The translations under genes were made by a program, and so were the position numbers. DNA of 6,970 nt from Modestobacter sp. (lineage in GTDB: Bacteria; Actinomycetota; Actinomycetes; Mycobacteriales; Geodermatophilaceae): positions 1 to 6,970 of the forward strand of contig JAOPUQ010000456.1 of the NCBI GenBank assembly GCA_025963425.1, given 5' to 3'. Within the stretch, counting starts at the first letter, position 1, and every line of letters begins with the position of its first letter. Of the stretch, positions 5,503 through 6,970 are shown in pieces. The notes beneath the pieces were generated by a model that saw nothing but the letters and a program-made list of their open reading frames with translations, had not been told where the DNA came from and did no database searches.

Positions 5503-5613
5503 ACGAGCCACTTCCCGTCGTGGGCGACCGGCGGCCTCTACGCGGCCGCGGTGTTCGGGCTCGTCCCGTTCGCCTCCGCCGTCCTGCTGACCCGCACACC
5601 CACCCGGCGCTGA
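5503..5613 (+). other. Coding-like small membrane ORF lacking a standard start codon
   Basis: In the frame ending at TGA 5611-5613 the plus strand reads SHFPSWATGGLYAAAVFGLV followed by PFASAVLLTRTPTRR: a hydrophobic helix with a basic tail, typical of tiny membrane proteins. Nearly all third positions from 5470 to 5610 in this frame are G or C, the mark of coding DNA here. There is no in-frame ATG, GTG or TTG before the helix; the only GTG, at 5551, is inside it. ACG at 5503 would give a 36-residue product. The ATG at 5469 is in another frame. It may use a non-standard start, be a start-lost remnant, or be non-coding. It converges on the YidD gene. Confidence 0.3.
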
Positions 5614-5614
5614 C

Positions 5615-5627
5615 CCGGCTCAGCCGG
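5615..5627. terminator. Short hairpin at the YidD stop codon
   Basis: CCGGC and GCCGG flank TCA, the complement of the YidD stop codon, giving a 5-base stem with a 3-base loop. It lies two bases after the stop of the small plus-strand ORF. It is short and has no T tract, so its role as a terminator is uncertain. Confidence 0.3.
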
Positions 5628-6099
5628 CGGCAGGCACCGGGTCGGCTCCGCCCGCGGCGCCGGGCCGGCAGCGCAGCAGCCGGCGCACGGTCAGCCAGCT
5701 GCCCCGCCGGGCGCCGTGGCCCTCCAGCGCCTGGACGGCGTACTCCGAACAGGTCGGCGTGAACGAGCAGCACGGACCGCGGTGCGGGCTGACCTCCCGC
5801 TGGTAGACCCGCACCGCCGCGACCAGCCGGTCGGCCAGCGTGCCGCGCGGACCCACGGCCCGGACGTGCCGCGCCGTGGACGGCGCGACCAGCATCAGGT
5901 CCATGCCGCAGCCCAGTGACTCGGCCAGGCAGCACCCGGTGTTCAACAGCAGCAGGTCGCGCAGGCAGCCGCCACCGCCGCCCCGCTGGTAGCGCGGGCC
6001 GTAGCCGTACTGCGGCCCGTACGCGTAGCCGCGGCGCGGGCCGCCCCAGCCACGTCGGCGACGTGGACCGCCGCCGCCCCATCCCCAGACGAAGACCAT
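5620..6099 (-). CDS. yidD: YidD-family membrane protein insertion efficiency factor with long Gly/Arg/Tyr-rich N-terminal extension
   Basis: A 159-residue protein from the ATG at 6099, with GGAGG 8 bases upstream. The YidD domain is at about residues 88-157: RVYQREVSPHRG, CCSFTPTCSEYAVQALEGHG, RRGSWLTVRRLLRC and GGADPVP, with the family cysteines C111, C117 and C144. YidD proteins are usually 70-120 residues and help YidC insert membrane proteins. Here an extra 87 residues precede the domain. Residues 4-44 are low complexity (WGWGGGG, PRRRRGWGG, repeated YG and GGGGG). Residues 45-72 are a hydrophobic Cys-containing stretch (C45, C56, C57, C64; LLLLNTGCC, ESLGCGMDLML). The gene is not in the usual rpmH-rnpA-yidD-yidC neighbourhood, so it may be a second copy. 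It is divergent from mmuM; the 103 bases between them hold no promoter I can identify. Confidence 0.85.
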   Translation of the reverse strand: MVFVWGWGGGGPRRRRGWGGPRRGYAYGPQYGYGPRYQRGGGGGCLRDLLLLNTGCCLAESLGCGMDLMLVAPSTARHVRAVGPRGTLADRLVAAVRVYQREVSPHRGPCCSFTPTCSEYAVQALEGHGARRGSWLTVRRLLRCRPGAAGGADPVPAAG

Positions 6100-6202
6100 G
6101 GTCGCGTCCTCCCTCGTGTCGTCCACGGGCGCTCCCGCGCCGCGGTGCTCCTGCTGATCGTGGTGTGCGCCGGGCCGCCCCGCTGGGCGACCGGACGAGA
6201 CT

Positions 6203-6970
6203 GTGGCGGTGAGCTCCGGCCCCCTCCCCCTCGGCGCCGCGCTGGCCGCCGGCCCCGTGGTCCTCGACGGCGGGCTCTCCACCGAGCTGGAGTCCCGCGG
6301 GCACGACGTGACCTCGGCGCTGTGGTCGGCCCGGCTGCTGGGCGAAGCACCCCAGGCCGTCGCCGATGCCCATGCCGCCTTCGCCGCAGCCGGCGCCCAG
6401 GTGGCGACGACGGCCAGCTACCAGGCCACGCTGCCCGGCTTCGCCGCCGCCGGGATCGACGCGGCCGCCGCGGCGGTGCTGATCCACCGCTCGGTGCGGC
6501 TGGCCCGGGACGGGATGGCCGCGGCCGGCCGGGACGGCTGGGTCGCCGGTTCCGTCGGTCCGTACGGCGCCTTCCTGGCCGACGGCTCGGAGTACCGGGG
6601 CGACTACGTCGCGGGGACGTCGGTGGACGAGCTGCGGGCCTTCCACCGTCCGCGGCTGGAGCTGCTGGCCGAGGCCGGCGTCGACGTGCTGGCCTGCGAG
6701 ACGCTGCCGGCGGCCGCGGAGGTCGAGGCGCTGCTGGCCGAGGTCGACCGGCTCGGTCTCCCCGCCTGGCTGTCGCTCACCGCGGTCACGGGGTCCGACG
6801 GCGTCCCCCGCACCCGCCGGGGCGAGCCGCTCGCCGACGTGCTGGCGACCACCCGCGACGTGCCGGCGGTGATCGCCGTGGGGGTCAACTGCACCGACCC
6901 GGCGGGCGTCGTCACGGCGGTCGAGGTCGCGGCGGCGGCCAGCGGGAAGCCGGTCGTCGCCTATCCCAAC
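6203..6970 (+). CDS. mmuM: Homocysteine S-methyltransferase, C-terminus cut by the window edge
   Basis: 256 codons are visible of a protein normally about 300 residues. It transfers a methyl group from S-methylmethionine (or S-adenosylmethionine) to homocysteine to make methionine in the cytoplasm. The sequence follows E. coli MmuM closely in order: LDGGLSTELESRG (21-33), LWSARLL, TASYQAT (70-76), SVGPYGAFLADGSEYRGDY (117-135), FHRPRLELL, CETLP (165-169), and GVNC ending at C230, the first of three zinc ligands. The last two (GGCC) lie beyond the edge. The fold is a TIM barrel. The start is either GTG 6203 or GTG 6209. Neither has a strong ribosome binding site, and GGACGAG lies close before 6203. 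It is divergent from yidD; no S-methylmethionine permease (mmuP) is visible here. Confidence 0.92.
   Translation, partial: MAVSSGPLPLGAALAAGPVVLDGGLSTELESRGHDVTSALWSARLLGEAPQAVADAHAAFAAAGAQVATTASYQATLPGFAAAGIDAAAAAVLIHRSVRLARDGMAAAGRDGWVAGSVGPYGAFLADGSEYRGDYVAGTSVDELRAFHRPRLELLAEAGVDVLACETLPAAAEVEALLAEVDRLGLPAWLSLTAVTGSDGVPRTRRGEPLADVLATTRDVPAVIAVGVNCTDPAGVVTAVEVAAAASGKPVVAYPN

Noticed and set aside
4297..5613. Plus-strand 438-codon frame
   Set aside because: Most of it is antisense to the permease and arfB and lacks protein character. Only its last part, after about 5470, looks coding-like and is reported separately.
6100..6282. Longer YidD reading with 61 extra N-terminal residues from the ATG at 6282
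   Set aside because: It would overlap the start of the divergent mmuM gene, has low protein character, and ignores the strong GGAGG before the ATG at 6099.

Overview
The window is very GC-rich, with codon third positions almost all G or C, frequent GTG starts and short intergenic gaps. This fits a high-GC actinobacterium. The gene mix and protein character suggest something near Geodermatophilaceae (Blastococcus, Geodermatophilus, Modestobacter), but that placement is inference. No rRNA, tRNA, CRISPR array, insertion sequence or phage gene is visible. It reads as ordinary chromosome carrying several small points of interest.

Layout. Positions 1-2752 (minus strand) hold the start of a nitrate/nitrite assimilation operon: a molybdopterin assimilatory nitrate reductase followed, with a one-base stop/start overlap, by the N-terminus of a NirB-like FAD/NAD(P)H enzyme that runs off the left edge. 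The nitrate reductase is unusual. It reads in frame through a proline-rich linker into a 115-residue beta-rich domain that has its own strong ribosome binding site and GTG start. One base fewer in a nearby C6 run would split it into two genes overlapping by GTGA. Upstream lie a YjbR/MmcQ-family gene (minus) and a 50-residue single-pass membrane protein (plus).

Positions 3436-5470 (minus) hold arfB (ribosome rescue factor), a NicO/NixA-type nickel-cobalt permease, and a GLOD5-like VOC (glyoxalase-fold) protein 3 bases after the permease. A dyad matching the published actinobacterial Nur (nickel-responsive Fur family) box sits just upstream of the permease. This suggests a nickel-repressed uptake unit. 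A hairpin whose two arms carry the stop codons of convergent genes closes this block at 3419-3438.

Positions 5471-6970 hold a coding-like plus-strand stretch without a normal start codon, a YidD-family gene (minus) with a long Gly/Arg/Tyr-rich, Cys-containing N-terminal extension, and a divergent homocysteine S-methyltransferase (mmuM) cut by the right edge.

The strongest leads are the nitrate reductase junction, the Nur-like box on the nickel permease, and the extended YidD. None of these amounts to a clearly new multi-gene system.
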